Shown: positions 10,632 to 21,475, counted from the first letter of the stretch. The stretch: DNA of 64,000 bases from Cladorhizidae sp. MBARI D1340-BT2 (GCA_028752905.1 JAQNBH010000013.1:43292071-43356070), one strand, 5' to 3'. Numbers and translations are program-made. Notes: a model not told the origin generated them from the letters alone.

Positions 10632-11353
10632 GGGGGGGGACCACCCCAAGACTGGCTAAAAACGTTTTTGACTTGACTGCCCATAACTTTTTTTATAATT
10701 GGTTTGTGTAGATAATTTTATGCTCAAATTGTTGCTTGTTCTATGTGCTTTCCAATGATATATAAAATATCTCTAGAGGCATGTTTTGTCAGAAGATGCA
10801 TGCAGAAACATCCAAGGCAGGGACCCTCCTCCGTTTGGCAGACCCCCACAACTCATTTTAAAAAATCAAAAGCTGTAAATTGGTTTGTGGCTTGTCAAAG
10901 TAACAGCTGTGATTGGAGCGAAACCAAATTGCAATAACTAAAGTGGTTGTTGAATGGCAACCTGCCGTATTTGATTACACCGCTAAAAATCATTTTTTAG
11001 CGTCTTAATCAAATATGGCACGTTGCCATTCAACAACCACTTTAGTTATTGCAATTTGGTTTCGCTCCAATCACAGCTGTTACTTTGACAAGCCACAAAC
11101 CAATTTACAGCTTTTGATTTTTAAAAATGAGTTGTGGGGGTCTGCCAAACGGAGGAGGGTCCCTGCCTTGGATGTTTCTGCATGCATCTTCTGACAAAAC
11201 ATGCCTCTAGAGATATTTTATATATCATTGGAAAGCACATAGAACAAGCAACAATTTGAGCATAAAATTATCTACACAAAACAATTATAAAAAAAGTTAT
11301 GGGCAGTCAAAAGTCAACAACGTTTTTAGCCAGTCTTGGGGTGGTCCCCCCCC
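10632..11353. mobile_element. 722-bp foldback element at TTAA (piggyBac-type MITE)
   Basis: Flanked by TTAA at 10,628-10,631 and 11,354-11,357. Ends are eight G followed by ACCACCCCAAGACTGGCTAA, and the exact reverse complement. The whole element is one long inverted repeat: 10,632-10,989 pairs with about 10,994-11,353 with only a few mismatches and a loop of about 4 nt. The right arm has the empty site with a single TTAA (29,460-29,463). TTAA target duplications with precise ends are typical of the piggyBac superfamily. The element codes for nothing and must have been moved by a transposase made elsewhere. The 64-codon open frame inside is chance. Confidence 0.92.
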
Positions 11354-11357
11354 TTAA

Positions 11358-11699
11358 ATATGCCTGACCTGACCTGGCAGATTCTTGGCAAGAATCTTTA
11401 CCAGTGCTGCTGTCTCCAGACACTATCCCAGTTGGTAAAGGGTGGTCTTTGACTAATCACTCCTTGTTTGCACCCTGACCCTTGCCTTCTCCATCGCCAA
11501 TTGACCCTGGCTACTATAGGATTGGTATGCAGTAGGGTGGTACCGCCCCTCCTGGGTGTTGGCAGAGGTCGGGTTCATTACAGTGTGCACTTGGATGTGG
11601 GTTAGTATATGATTGGAGGGAGGAGTGTTTAGAGTGAGGGCATTGTGGTCTTGAGTGTAATTTAGGTTGTCTATAGAGGCATGCAGATAAGGCTGAAGT
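11358..11699. other. Non-coding remainder of left arm
   Basis: Matches 28,960-29,460 in the right arm. No feature is recognised. The right arm carries about 145 bp extra at 29,276-29,417, flanked by ATTGG on both sides; I cannot assign that insert to any element. Confidence 0.5.
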
Positions 11700-11795
11700 T
11701 CCTTGTCCTGGTTAGTTGAGGTTCTCTCCTTGTCCTGGCTAGTTGAGGTCTGTCCTGGTCCTGGCTAGTTGAGGTTCTCTCCTTGTCCTGGCTAG
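11700..11795. repeat. 27-bp minisatellite, short ancestral form (3-4 units)
   Basis: Units 'TGTCCTGGCTAGTTGAGG' with TTCTCTCCT, the reverse complement of the large array at 27,940-28,960. It directly follows the integrase fragment on the minus strand and reads in its frame as SQDKERTST, so the unit was born from the integrase tail. Confidence 0.85.
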
Positions 11796-12290
11796 CTGTC
11801 TTCCTCAGCATGGCTTTCAGGGTTCCATGGAAACGTTCCCACATTCAATCTGTGTGGGGGTGTAATGGAGTAGTCCTGATGTACTTTATCTTCAGCAGGT
11901 CGAACACTGAGGAGATCAGGTTCGAACAAAAGTTAGATCGTTGATTTGTCAGGATCTCTTCTGGTATGCCCATTCTTGTAAACACTTGGCAGAGGCTTCA
12001 GCCACCGTCTACTTCAACTTTCTTGAGAGGGATTGTTTCTGGAAACGTCGTGGCAAAGTCCATCATGGTCAAGATGAATTTGTTGCCTTTCTTTGCCTTT
12101 GCAATGTGCCCACGATGTCCATATCTATCCACTTGAAGGGCTCCTCCATCACTGGGAGAGGCACCAAGGGAGCTTTTGCTCTGTGATTTCTGTTTCCTCG
12201 TTGGCACTCTGCACACTCCTTGCACCAGCAGCCACATCCTTTCCGGGTCTTGGCCAGTAGAAACTTCTAAGCACAAGCCACGGTTATTTT
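11796..12290 (-). pseudogene. Ty3/gypsy integrase fragment (left, broken)
   Basis: Minus-strand reading, across frameshifts, gives the zinc-binding part ('CKECAECQRGNRNH'), then the core with 'GNKFILTMMDFAT' and 'PETIPLKK', then an equivalent of 'QTDGMLE' near 11,850. Integrase inserts retroelement cDNA into the host genome. At least two frameshifts and several stops break it. The stretch to 12,012 is shared with the right arm (27,695-27,920); the stretch 12,012-12,290 is only here, so the inverted duplication ends inside the integrase. Element class is from the integrase motifs; no complete LTR pair is seen. Confidence 0.8.
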
Positions 12291-12640
12291 CTTTCCCAGC
12301 TGTCCAGCCATAGACACTTGGTGTGTTAGGTAGGGTTAGGGCTAGGCCTAAGTTTTAATCTTACTCTAGTAATGGGCCTAGCTAACCTAACACTAGCCCC
12401 ATCTCTAGCCCTGGCCCTAGCTCTTGGCCCATGTGGTCTGTGTTTTAGTCTGACCCCATAGATACACAAGTCCTGCAAGGCAATGCAATTTGTTCTGTTC
12501 AAGTCCCCAGCCAGGACTCACTTCACTCGTGGACAACAGGATGATTTGATACTCTTTCATACTTGTGAGATGTAATTAATATTAGTTCATGTATGTGTAT
12601 GTTTGGGTAAGGTTAGGACATGGTAGTAAAGTAAGCCCTC
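12291..12640. other. Unassigned, short CTAG-rich repeats
   Basis: Degenerate runs of 'GGGCTAGGCCTA' and 'AGCCCTGGCCCTAGC' type near 12,330-12,430, then AT-rich sequence. The last part (12,539-12,604) recurs at about 21,640-21,705. No coding potential is seen. Confidence 0.4.
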
Positions 12641-12644
12641 ACAA

Positions 12645-13107
12645 GCATGTTGCCCTGTGCCACACAACTCCTATGCATGTTGCCCTGTGCCACACACACA
12701 ACTCCTATGCATGTTGCCCTGTGCCACACAACTCCGATGCATGTTGCCCTGTGCCACACAACTCCTATGCATGTTGCCCTGTGCCACACAACTCCTATGC
12801 ATGTTGCCCTGTGCCACACAACTCCTATGCATGTTGCCCTGTGCCACACAACTCCTATGCATGTTGCCCTGTGCCACACAACTCCTATGCATGTTGCCCT
12901 GTGCCACACAACTCCTATGCATGTTGCCCTGTGCCACACAACTCCTATGCATGTTGCCCTGTGCCACACAACTCCTATGCATGTTGCCCTGTGCCACACA
13001 ACTCCTATGCATGTTGCCCTGTGCCACACAACTCCTATGCATGTTGCCCTGTGCCACACAACTCCTATGCATGTTGCCCTATGCCACACAACTCCTATGC
13101 ATGTTGA
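12645..13107. repeat. 30-bp minisatellite (about 15 units)
   Basis: Exact 30-bp units containing 'CCTATGCATGTTGCCCTGTG'. It lies, on the minus strand, downstream of the LTR-like start at 13,181, so it seems to sit inside the LTR of the Ty3/gypsy remnant. Long open frames on both strands (12,589-13,320) are the array read through. Confidence 0.93.
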
Positions 13108-13180
13108 CCCTTGCCCTTTGACTCTCTTTAGTCTTATGCAATTAGTCATCAACACATGTGGGTGGCAAGGGTATTGCCAC

Positions 13181-13195
13181 ACCTCCCTTTCCCCC
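13181..13195 (-). promoter_or_regulatory. Polypurine tract and 3' LTR start of Ty3/gypsy remnant
   Basis: On the minus strand GGGGGAAAGGGAGG (13,195-13,182) is followed at once by TGTGGCAATACC, just after the end of the pol reading. A purine tract ahead of TG is the usual 3' LTR boundary, where plus-strand DNA synthesis is primed. I cannot find a second LTR in the window, so this is an inference from position. Confidence 0.5.
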
Positions 13196-13530
13196 AAGAC
13201 AGCAAAGTCTGTCAGGGGATGGATGATGGTCCCAGTTCTTGATGTAGTTATTATTTGTTGAGGGTGTGTTGGGTTGGCTTCTTCCCTGTTGCTCGAGTCT
13301 GTGGGTTTCTCCGCTCTCATTTATGTCTCGGCAATTCCTTCTCACTAGACCCCTGGAGGTGTTGACGAGGTAGATATGCCCTAGGGGTGTCTGCATGTGA
13401 GACAACTTATCCTTGTCTTCTTGTCTGGCCATCTGTGCTAGTCCATACTTGGGAATCTGGTAGCTGTGGTAGTCCTTGACCTGGTATCGTCCATCAAAGT
13501 GTAGTTCCTGTTTTACCTTGTCATGTAGGG
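13190..13530 (-). pseudogene. Ty3/gypsy integrase C-terminus
   Basis: The minus-strand frame carries 'YLVNTSRGLVRRNCRDINES', the conserved end of Ty3/gypsy pol where integrase meets a basic RRNRR-type motif, followed by a Thr/Pro-rich tail and a 'PDRL' ending. It precedes the polypurine tract at the expected distance. Upstream it is fused to the 61-bp array, whose unit derives from a different part of pol (just before RT), so the intervening RT, RNase H and most of integrase are deleted. Confidence 0.7.
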
Positions 13531-13637
13531 ATAGTGCCACATGTCTGGCTGTGAACATGCTTGGGGCTCTGTTTAACCCTGTCATGTAGGGGTAGTGCCA
13601 CATGTCTGGCTGTGAACATGCTTGGGGCTCTGTTTAA
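13531..13637. repeat. 61-bp minisatellite derived from Ty3/gypsy pol, part 1
   Basis: Unit contains 'GTGCCACATGTCTGGCTGTG' and 'AACATGCTTGGGGCTCTG'; on the minus strand it reads [18 protein letters not shown], the segment just before the reverse transcriptase. The array continues at 14,960-15,425 after an element inserted at the TTAA of one unit. Confidence 0.9.
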
Positions 13638-14959
13638 CCCTTTCACTGGCAGATTTACGGAGGACTTTTTACAAAAATTGACACAATTTCACTTTTTATT
13701 TATTTATAGAGGACCACATGAAGACAAGTACCCAACAACTATATATCAGGTGATAGCTGATGCGCATGAAGAGACGTTATGGTAAATTTTAGTTGCTTAG
13801 CAACAAACCACAGAAATGTGAGTATTGTTATAAGAGACAGGAAGTAAAATAAAAGGGTTTATATCGGGTTTATATCATCTCAATGACATGAAACCAGTAA
13901 TGTTAGCCGGTCAACTTTTGGTCAACAGCAATTGTTTGTCAACAACAATTTTTTGGTTGATTATAACAAACCACAAAGATGTGAATATCATTATAAGTTG
14001 AAAAAGGCTATTTCAGCTCGGTTTCATACACATGAAATCAGCAATGTTAGCTAGTCAACTTTTGGTCAACAACAACTATTTGTCAACAACAAGTTTTGGT
14101 CAATTATTTTAAAAAAGAACAAAAAGATGTGAATATCATAACAAAGAGGAAGTAAGAGCTAGGGTCCATAGTACTGAAAAATAAATAAAAGTATGTGCAA
14201 AGTGTGCATAACATAATTATAAATAAATATAGATAAAAAATAAAAGGGCAATGCTTGGCACTGTGAAGGTCTGCATGTTCAGCATAACTCAGACAAACAC
14301 ATAATGCTACATTATAAAATATATATATATATATAAATAATAACCTCTCCTCCAACCCTGTCTTCTCCTCTGCTGCTTCCTCCTCCTCCTCCAGGTCCAT
14401 GAGTGAAACTACCTTCCAAGGAGAAATAGTTCTTATTATTATGCTAGTTACTAGGCCTTACTTTACAACTCTTATCTATTCTTATCTTGGGGGAAGTTTT
14501 CATGATCATCGCTACCTTCTGAAGCTTCGCTTGGCAGAGTAGGGCGACCTATACTTTAAAAACTTGCTTCGTGGTCGGTGCCAACAGCTTCTGTTATAGC
14601 TGCCATAGCATCACCGTCAACTACGCCACTTCCCAGGTAAGCAAAGGCACCTTCTTCCTCTTCTTCACTAACGTCAATCTCGGATAGGCCGAAATCATCC
14701 TCAAATAGGAAGTCTAAAACTTCGTCTCTACTAAAGCGGGTCGCCATTTCTTCTTCGAGACTGGGAATGAACCGGAAGTGATGTTTGCTGGCACGTTTAC
14801 TTCCCTTTCCTAATGCCGTATTTTCCAGATATTCAGGGTTAGCTTAGAGGCATGTTTTAGGCATACTCGTGCAATTTTTAAAGTTGAACCGCGAACGGTT
14901 AATTTTTTACGATTTTTTCCGTCACAAATCAGTTTTCGTGACTTAAGTCGGTGAGAGGG
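13638..14959. mobile_element. piggyBac-like non-autonomous element, 1,322 bp
   Basis: Flanked by TTAA at 13,634-13,637 and 14,960-14,963, with related ends CCCTTTCACTGGCAGATTTA and (right end, reverse complement) CCCTCTCACCGACTTAAGTC. Removing it and one TTAA restores a normal 61-bp unit. The left half holds three diverged internal repeats with 'GTCAACTTTTGGTCAACA' (about 13,800-14,130). The right half keeps a transposase N-terminus on the minus strand (14,556-14,747). It is a deletion derivative of a piggyBac-family element, different from the one at 39,896. Confidence 0.82.
14556..14747 (-). pseudogene. piggyBac-type transposase N-terminal exon
   Basis: A 63-codon frame starting MATRFSRDEVLDFLFEDD, with an acidic stretch SEIDVSEEEEEG. 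Short N-termini of this kind (basic start, 'EEVLD', acidic run) are common in piggyBac transposases. The catalytic DDE domain and C-terminal cysteine-rich domain are absent, so no active enzyme can be made. Identity is supported mainly by the TTAA-flanked context; the motif alone would be weak. Confidence 0.55.
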
Positions 14960-15425
14960 TTAACCCTGTCATGCAGGGGTAGTGCCACATGTCTGGCTGT
15001 GAACATGCTTGGGGCTCTGTTTAACCCTGTCATGTAGGGGGTAGTGCCACATGTCTGGCTGTAAACATGCTTGGGGCTCTGTTTAACCCTGTCATGTAGG
15101 GGTAGTGCCACATGTCTGGCTGTGAACATGCTTGGGGCTCTGTTTAACCCTGTCATGTAGGGGGTAGTGCCACATGTCTGGCTGTGAACATGCTTGGGGC
15201 TCTGTTTAACCCTGTCATGTAGGGGTAGTGCCACATGCCTGGCTGTGAACATGCTTGGGGCTCTGTTTAACCCTGTCATGTAGGGGTAGTGCCACATGTC
15301 TGGCTGTGAACATGCTTGGGGCTCTGTTTAACCCTGTCATGCAGGGATAGTGCCACATGTCTGGCTGTAAACATGCTTGGGGCTCTGTTTAACCCTGTCA
15401 TGTAGGGGTAGTGCCACATGTCTTG
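14960..15425. repeat. 61-bp minisatellite derived from Ty3/gypsy pol, part 2
   Basis: About 7-8 units of 61 or 62 bp (one variant has an extra G), continuing the array at 13,531-13,637. It ends abruptly at a LINE at 15,425. Three more units of the same family lie in their original pol context at 56,190-56,390. Confidence 0.93.
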
Positions 15426-16620
15426 CAAATAAGTATGAAGACGAGAAGGTTGCAACATTTGGAATATCATTTGTGTATATGAGAAAGAGTAGAGGACCCA
15501 GGATACTCCCTTGCGGTACCCCAGAATGAACAGGAAGTAAATTAGATATAAAACCATCAATACTAACAGTGCATCCTGTTTGACAGATAGGCTTTTATCC
15601 ATGACCACAATTGTCCAGTGATGCCAAAGGCCCATACTTTATGTAATAGTTCTTGGTGTGGGACTGAATCAAAGGCTTTGGAGAAATCAAAATAGACTGC
15701 ATGTGACATTTTCCTGTTCTCTATTGAGTCATAAATGTTAGAATATGAGGTCAACAACTGTGACCGTTTCTTGAGAAATCCGTATTGCTGCTTTGACAAT
15801 AAAGGTTGAACAAAAGAGATTATATTTTGGTAAATTATCTTATCTAACACTTTAGACAGTATACTCAGTAGTGATATTGGCCTGTAGTTTTGTACCTTAG
15901 AATGATGAAGATAGGGTGGATTTTATGAATTTTCCAATCTAGAGGGAGTGATGATGTCTGCATACTGGAATGAAAGAGATTAGAGACTGGATTAACCAGG
16001 GCAGTTGCACAGTGCTTTAGAACAAAGCCACCAATTTCGTCATAACCAGGAGCCTTGGTTATGTCTAAATTGGATAGGATTTTGCTTCAGTTGGACAAAT
16101 GTCTATCCTGTTGAGCTGTTTGTTTGGAGTTGGCAAACTATTTAGAGGTGGTAGAATGAAGTCACTCTTTGTAAAAACAGAATTAAAGTAGTCATTGAAT
16201 ACAATAGCCTTGTCTTCTGAGTTATCGATGGAGGCTGATCCAGTAATTAATTAAGGTCTGTGGTATACATGACTTCCTAGATTGACTCCTAAGTAGATTG
16301 AAAGCTTCAATCACAAATGGGAAGAATGTGTTATATTCCAAACGTAAGAATAGTGTGCTTGTTCAATCATTTTTTGCAAGGTGCTTTCCATTTTTCTTAA
16401 TTTGATGTGGAGAGATGAAGATGCTTTATGTTTGAGCTTACGCCCGAGTGAGCAAGTACGATTTAACCAGTGTCTTATCTCAGGATTAAACCATTTTGGA
16501 GATCGAGCCGATGGGCATTTTTGATTTCGGTATGTTTGTTGGGCCGGGACTGAGGGCACAGCTGGACAAGTCCCATCCCTTCCTGTGGAGTCCTCGGATC
16601 AACACGAGTGGAGTGGGTGC
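15426..16620 (-). pseudogene. Non-LTR retrotransposon (LINE family A) reverse transcriptase, decayed
   Basis: On the minus strand, from 5' to 3': a linker with 'KWFNPEIRHWLNRT' (16,510-16,440), a stretch before RT, then RT with 'QQYGFLKK', 'VYFDFSKAFDSVPH' (near 15,700, the first catalytic Asp region) and 'GSILGPLLF'-like sequence near 15,490. It stops before the YADD box, at the minisatellite edge. Reverse transcriptase copies element RNA at a nicked target. Frameshifts and stops break it into pieces. The same family has left 310-505. Confidence 0.75.
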
Positions 16621-16639
16621 AGGCAGGGAGGGGGTACAG

Positions 16640-16745
16640 TCAACAATATATTATAGTGAACATCAGTAGAGTATATGAAACATGTAGTCAACAATATATA
16701 GTGAACATGAGTAGAGTATATGAAACATGTACAGTCAACAATATA
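16640..16745. repeat. Short tandem repeat, about 3 units
   Basis: Units contain 'ACAGTCAACAATATA' and 'AGTAGAGTATATGAAACATG', about 45-50 bp each, with small length differences. Confidence 0.8.
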
Positions 16746-16819
16746 TAGTGTGAATCTGTGGGTCACTCAGAAGATGTCACCTGCTCAAGTCTGCTGGGAG
16801 CAGCCAGTGCAGCAGCTGC

Positions 16820-17225
16820 TAGTGAGATAGCCAAACTGCACAATGAAGACATTGAGAATCTGCCTACGTGTGGAACATGGAAGGCAGCTGACCTGGAAGG
16901 ACTACTAGACCATGCATAGCCACACAAACAAAGCTATTGCTACCTGATCATGATCTGGTGGTTTATTACATGCATGCTAGTACTGCAGGCTGGCAAGCTA
17001 CAATAATAATAGCACAGACTCAAATAGCACACACACATAGGCAAAATTGGTAAAGGTTCTCAATACAGTAAACACACTTGTGTTGGCTCAATAGCGTGTC
17101 TAGCTGAAGGCCAGCAAGCAGCTGCTATAAAGAAGTCACCAGTTGGTTTCCTCAGAAGCTTACTCTTGTGACAATAGTTAACATAGCACAGACCTTCAAC
17201 AAAACATGTTAGCTTAGGGAGGTGC
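16820..17225 (+). repeat. Dispersed repeat, copy 1 (flank of the hAT family)
   Basis: Matches 47,205-47,610 (+) and 61,620-62,000 (-) along most of its length, including 'GCAAGCAGCTGCTATAAAG' and 'ACTCAAATAGCACAC', with clear divergence. At the other two sites it follows the decayed hAT transposase, so it is likely the 3' part of that element family. Confidence 0.7.
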
Positions 17226-17279
17226 CAAAGACATAAGACCCTAGGTATATATCAAACATTAAGTATTTCCTCTTCTCCA

Positions 17280-17770
17280 ACCACTTGAGCCCATTTCCCA
17301 TTACAATTCTGTCCACCTTATCCAACACCTCTTCCTTCACCCCGGCTACTCATCTACCCAACATTAGGCCACTCTCCCTTCTTCATCTTCATTTCTCCAT
17401 TCTACCACCCACTTTTCAGACCCTTAATGCCCTCAACTGTATAATCTTTCTCGATCACTAGCAAACTCCCCACAGTACAAGAAATGCACATCTTCCACAA
17501 AACATCCATTACATAGCTCACACCTACCACCCTGGCACATACCATCCTGGCAATACCACACCTCACCTTGTCACCCAAGAGACCTGCTGATGCCGTCCCT
17601 AACCTAAATCTCAGCTCACTTCCCGTGTTACTGAATCCTCTTACATATTTTCCTTGTCCAAGCTCTTCCTTAGCTAGCTTATATATACCACTTCAGACTT
17701 GATTTCCCTCCTACTTCTTCCCGCCACTCATCCTTATGAACATCCCTTACATCCATGTCGCACTTGAGCC
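17280..17770 (-). pseudogene. LINE family C C-terminal remnant (diverged)
   Basis: The minus strand resembles the LINE tail at 48,243-49,100: a zinc-knuckle-like region, then a 'WWxxRKE'-type basic end. It is more diverged than the two palindrome-2 copies and has no long frame. Assignment rests on similarity in word pattern and order only. Confidence 0.45.
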
Positions 17771-18359
17771 TACTATCGCTAACACTCCCCCCCCCCCCCC
17801 CCAAACTTCCTTTTCAGCTCACAAAACTCTCCTTACCAACCTGGACAATCACTTAACAGTGCCACAACATTTTCCACTAGCTTATCTTCAGAAGGTTATT
17901 GTAAGGCTATTATGTCAACTAAGACTAATTGAAATCTTTGTTACAGTCTGAGTTGAGGAAGTATTGGAGTCGGCAGACACTTTTGTTAGTTGAGCTATAT
18001 AAATGGCCTTTCCTAGGTCTGTGACCTTCGCTTCCATGCAAGACTTGTCATTCTGCAAATATTTGTCTCGGAGCTGCACTACAGCTTCTGGTAGCCAAAG
18101 TATAAGGGACTCAAACATTCACAAGCAGTGGAGGAGCTCTGTGTGGTTTGCCAGAGTTTTTCCCAAGGGCAACATATATACAGGTGCCTTGGTGAGTAAC
18201 CTTCTAAACATATATCAACAGTTAGCACACAAAGTGCATATGAAGGCCTTCATCCGCAGGTAAGGAAATTTTGCCCCAAGGAGGTGCAAATTCTATGCGC
18301 AGGTAAACATAATATGCTGCATTCTATCATGTGTTGAAGCTTTACGCGCAAGACTAGAC
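17771..18359. other. Unassigned
   Basis: Contains a short C run (17,787-17,802) and otherwise no repeat or frame I can interpret. Frames of 67-86 codons here have no domain. Confidence 0.4.
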
Positions 18360-18940
18360 AAACACTTCATGCAGCCATCACTTCTTAACAAACACTTCAT
18401 GCAGCCATCACTTCCTAACAAACACTTCATGCAGCCATCACTTCCCAACAAACACTTCATGCAGCCATCACTTCCTAACAAACACTTCATGCAGCCATCA
18501 CTTCCTAACAAACACTTCATGAGCCATCACTTCCTAACAAACACTTCATGCAGCCATCACTTCCCAACAAACACTTCATGCAGCCATCACTTCCTAACAA
18601 ACACTTCATGCAGCCATCACTTCCCAACAAACACTTCATGAGCCATCACTTCCTAACAAACACTTCATGCAGCCATCACTTCCCAACAAACACTTCATGC
18701 AGCCATCACTTCCTAACAAACACTTCATGCAGCCATCACTTCCTAACAAACACTTCATGCAGCCATCACTTCCTAACAAACACTTCATGCAGCCATCACT
18801 TCCTAACAAACACTTCATGCAGCCATCACTTCCTAACAAACACTTCATGCAGCCATCACTTCCTAACAAACACTTCATGCAGCCATCACTTCCTAACATC
18901 ACTTCCTAACAAACACTTCATGCAGCCATCACTTCCCAGA
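18360..18940. repeat. 30-bp minisatellite, copy 1 (about 19 units)
   Basis: Unit 'ACTTCATGCAGCCATCACTT' plus CCTAACAAAC. Two units lack CAG-type bases and shift the frame. The same array with about 30 units lies at 23,200-24,110 in the same orientation. The multi-hundred-codon frames are the array read through. No spacers, so not CRISPR. Confidence 0.95.
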
Positions 18941-20204
18941 GTCAAGCATGTGTAGGGATATAAATAAATGTGGCCTGAAGTGCCTCAGCTCATACTCAAC
19001 AAACACAAACGGAAATATATACTCCCAGAAATAATTACACAAATACTTTTCCCATATATTTTTTTGGATGGATCTCGAGGACCTAATCTCATGAGCTAGT
19101 TGAAGAAGAAGCTGAAGTAGTGAATGCCAGGCTTAGAGGCGAGCAAGGAAAAAGAAAAAGCTGGAGCATCTTCATGAACTGACTATGTCCACTATCCTTT
19201 CCTGTCAGCCATGCAGCCCATCCTCACCTGCCTGTGCAGCAATAAATACATAAATAAATAATTAATAAATAACAAATAAATAATTTTAAAAACTGGGGGG
19301 AGGGGGGGATGTATGAGGGTCTATGGGGGAGGTGGTTTTTGAGCGGGGTGCTTGCAGGGTTTATCAGGGTTTTGGGGGTTATTGTTGGGTCCTATTTCAG
19401 CTTGTCTGCTATATATCTGGCAAGGGAACACGTCAGCTATTAACCGTGCAGCCAATTCTCTCTTGCACAGCACAGCCAGGCCAGTCTTGCTTCCAATCTG
19501 CTGCCGGGCGCTATCTCGATCGCTTCTTCACTATGACGACCATTGTCGATTTACGTTAGCCTACATTATTTATGACACTTGACCCCTTCACACAAACAAA
19601 TATATTCTTATGAGTGAAGGAATGGCGAATAAATAAATAGATACATCAATGATAGAAGCATACACACATATATATATATATATTATATATATATACATAC
19701 ATAGATAGAAACATACATATATGTAGAGAGATACAGTGTACATATAAAGATACATTCATAGATAGAACATATATATATATGATAGAGGTATATACAAAGA
19801 TAAATAGATAGATAGATACACCATGTGTGGTGTCAATACCAATTCTCCATCACAATCCCCTCCCTCCCTGCTAAGAGGTCACTTCGTTTGCCAATTACAC
19901 AACCAAAATAACACCCCTCCCTCATTTCAAACATCACAAAAAAGTAAGGCCACACCGATCATCAAAACCACACCAAGCCACACACTTGTTCGGACATGTA
20001 AAACGTCTGTCTTGCATAGTTCAGGAGATTAGCACCAATGGGGAACTTGGAAGCCACACCCTCCGAGGCACGAACATAGAAGTGGATATCTTGCCTGACG
20101 TAGATCTTCATCAGAATATTAGCCTGCAGTAATCATGACAGAGAAGTGGAGAATGTGAGTCCCAATTTTCCACATTTTCAGGAGGAAGACGGTGTAAGCC
20201 CTCG
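18941..20204 (+). repeat. Direct duplication unit, copy A
   Basis: Nearly identical in sequence and order to 24,111-25,455. Together with the arrays on each side it forms a unit of about 2.2 kb lying about 5.2 kb apart. It includes G-rich sequence (19,290-19,320), AT/GATA simple repeats (19,655-19,820) and no convincing gene. A 76-codon frame is kept in both copies (19,352-19,582 and 24,587-24,787) but simply reflects the duplication. Confidence 0.85.
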
Positions 20205-21240
20205 CACCATGTCTGCATGGGTACAATATCCCCAGTCAGGAACACGCCCACATGTCTGCATGGGTACAATATCCCCAGTCAGGAACACCCCCACATATCT
20301 GCATGGGTACAATATGCCCAGTCAGGAACACCCCCACATGTCTGCATGGGTACAATATCCCCAGTCAGGAACACCCCCCACATGTCTGCATGGGTACAAT
20401 ATCCCCAGTCAGGAACACCCCCACATGTCTGCGTGGGTACAATATCCCCAGTCAGGAACACCCCCACATGTCTGCATGGGTACAATATCCCCAGTCAGGA
20501 ACACCCCCACATGTCTGCGTGGGTACAATATCCCCAGTCAGGAACACCCCCACATGTCTGCATGGGTACAATATCCCCAGTCAGGAACACCCCCACATGT
20601 CTGCGTGGGTACAATATCCCCAGTCAGGAACAGCCCCACATGTCTGCGTGGGTACAATATCCCCAGTCAGGAACAGCCCCACATGTCTGCGTGGGTACAA
20701 TATCCCCAGTCAGGAACACCTCCACATGTCTGCATGGGTACAATATCCCCAGTCAGGAACACCCCCACATGTCTGCATGGGTACAATATCCCCAGTCAGG
20801 AACACCCCCACATGTCTGCATGGGTACAATATCCCCAGTCAGGAACACCCCCACATGTCTGCGTGGGTACAATATCCCCAGTCAGGAACACCCCCACATG
20901 TCTGCATGGGTACAATATCCCCTCAGGAACACCCCCACATGTCTGCGTGGGTACAATATCCCCAGTCAGGAACACCCCCACATGTCTGCATGGGTACAAT
21001 ATCCCCAGTCAGGAACACCCCCACATGTCTGCGTGGGTACAATATCCCCAGTCAGGAACAGCCCCACATGTCTGCGTGGGTACAATATCCCCAGTCAGGA
21101 ACACCTCCACATGTCTGCATGGGTACAATATCCCCAGTCAGGAACACCCCCACATGTCTGCATGGGTACAATATCCCCAGTCAGGAACACCCCCACATGT
21201 CTGCATGGGTACAATATCCCCAGTCAGGAACACCCCCACA
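20205..21240. repeat. 43-bp minisatellite (about 24 units)
   Basis: Unit contains 'GTCTGCATGGGTACAATATC' and 'CCCAGTCAGGAACACCCC', period 43 bp. Because 43 is not a multiple of three, all three plus frames stay open for over 360 codons. Variant units (AACAGCCCC, AACACCTCC, GCGTGG) recur in the same order about 386 bp apart (20,714 and 21,100), a sign of block duplication. The second copy of the direct duplication has only two units (25,460-25,540). Confidence 0.95.
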
Positions 21241-21475
21241 ACTCAACCGTAATAAGACGGAGCTTATCTGCCCCGATCCAACAACCAGAGGAATTGTTCT
21301 ATCCGCCCTCCCAGGTCCAGGTATATTGCGCCACTCATTTGCTATTCCCAAGATGATGCACATCCTCAGGACCGCTCCTTGCTTTGCATCTTCATGTCTG
21401 GAGGAGTATGATGCTCTCCTTCGTTCAAACTTCAATCCTCAGCAACATGTCCAACACAAACCTGAGTGTTAAGTC
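21241..21475 (+). pseudogene. LINE reverse transcriptase fragment (R2-like family), piece 1
   Basis: The plus frame reads 'LNRNKTELICPDPTTRGIVL' then, after an internal deletion, 'HSFAIPKMMHILRTAPCF'. This matches the RT thumb region of the element at 56,645-59,330, where 'FAMSKLLYLLRTAPC' occurs. It starts directly at the end of the 43-bp array. Confidence 0.65.

Noticed and set aside
10743..10937. 64-codon frame inside the foldback element
   Set aside because: No domain, low-complexity context, and the element is a non-coding palindrome.
12589..13320. Long frames on both strands around the 30-bp array
   Set aside because: Array read-through; only the pol tail at 13,190-13,530 has recognisable content.
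20146..21472. Three overlapping plus-strand frames of 368-406 codons
   Set aside because: A 43-bp repeat without stops opens all three frames at once; this is an array, not protein-coding.
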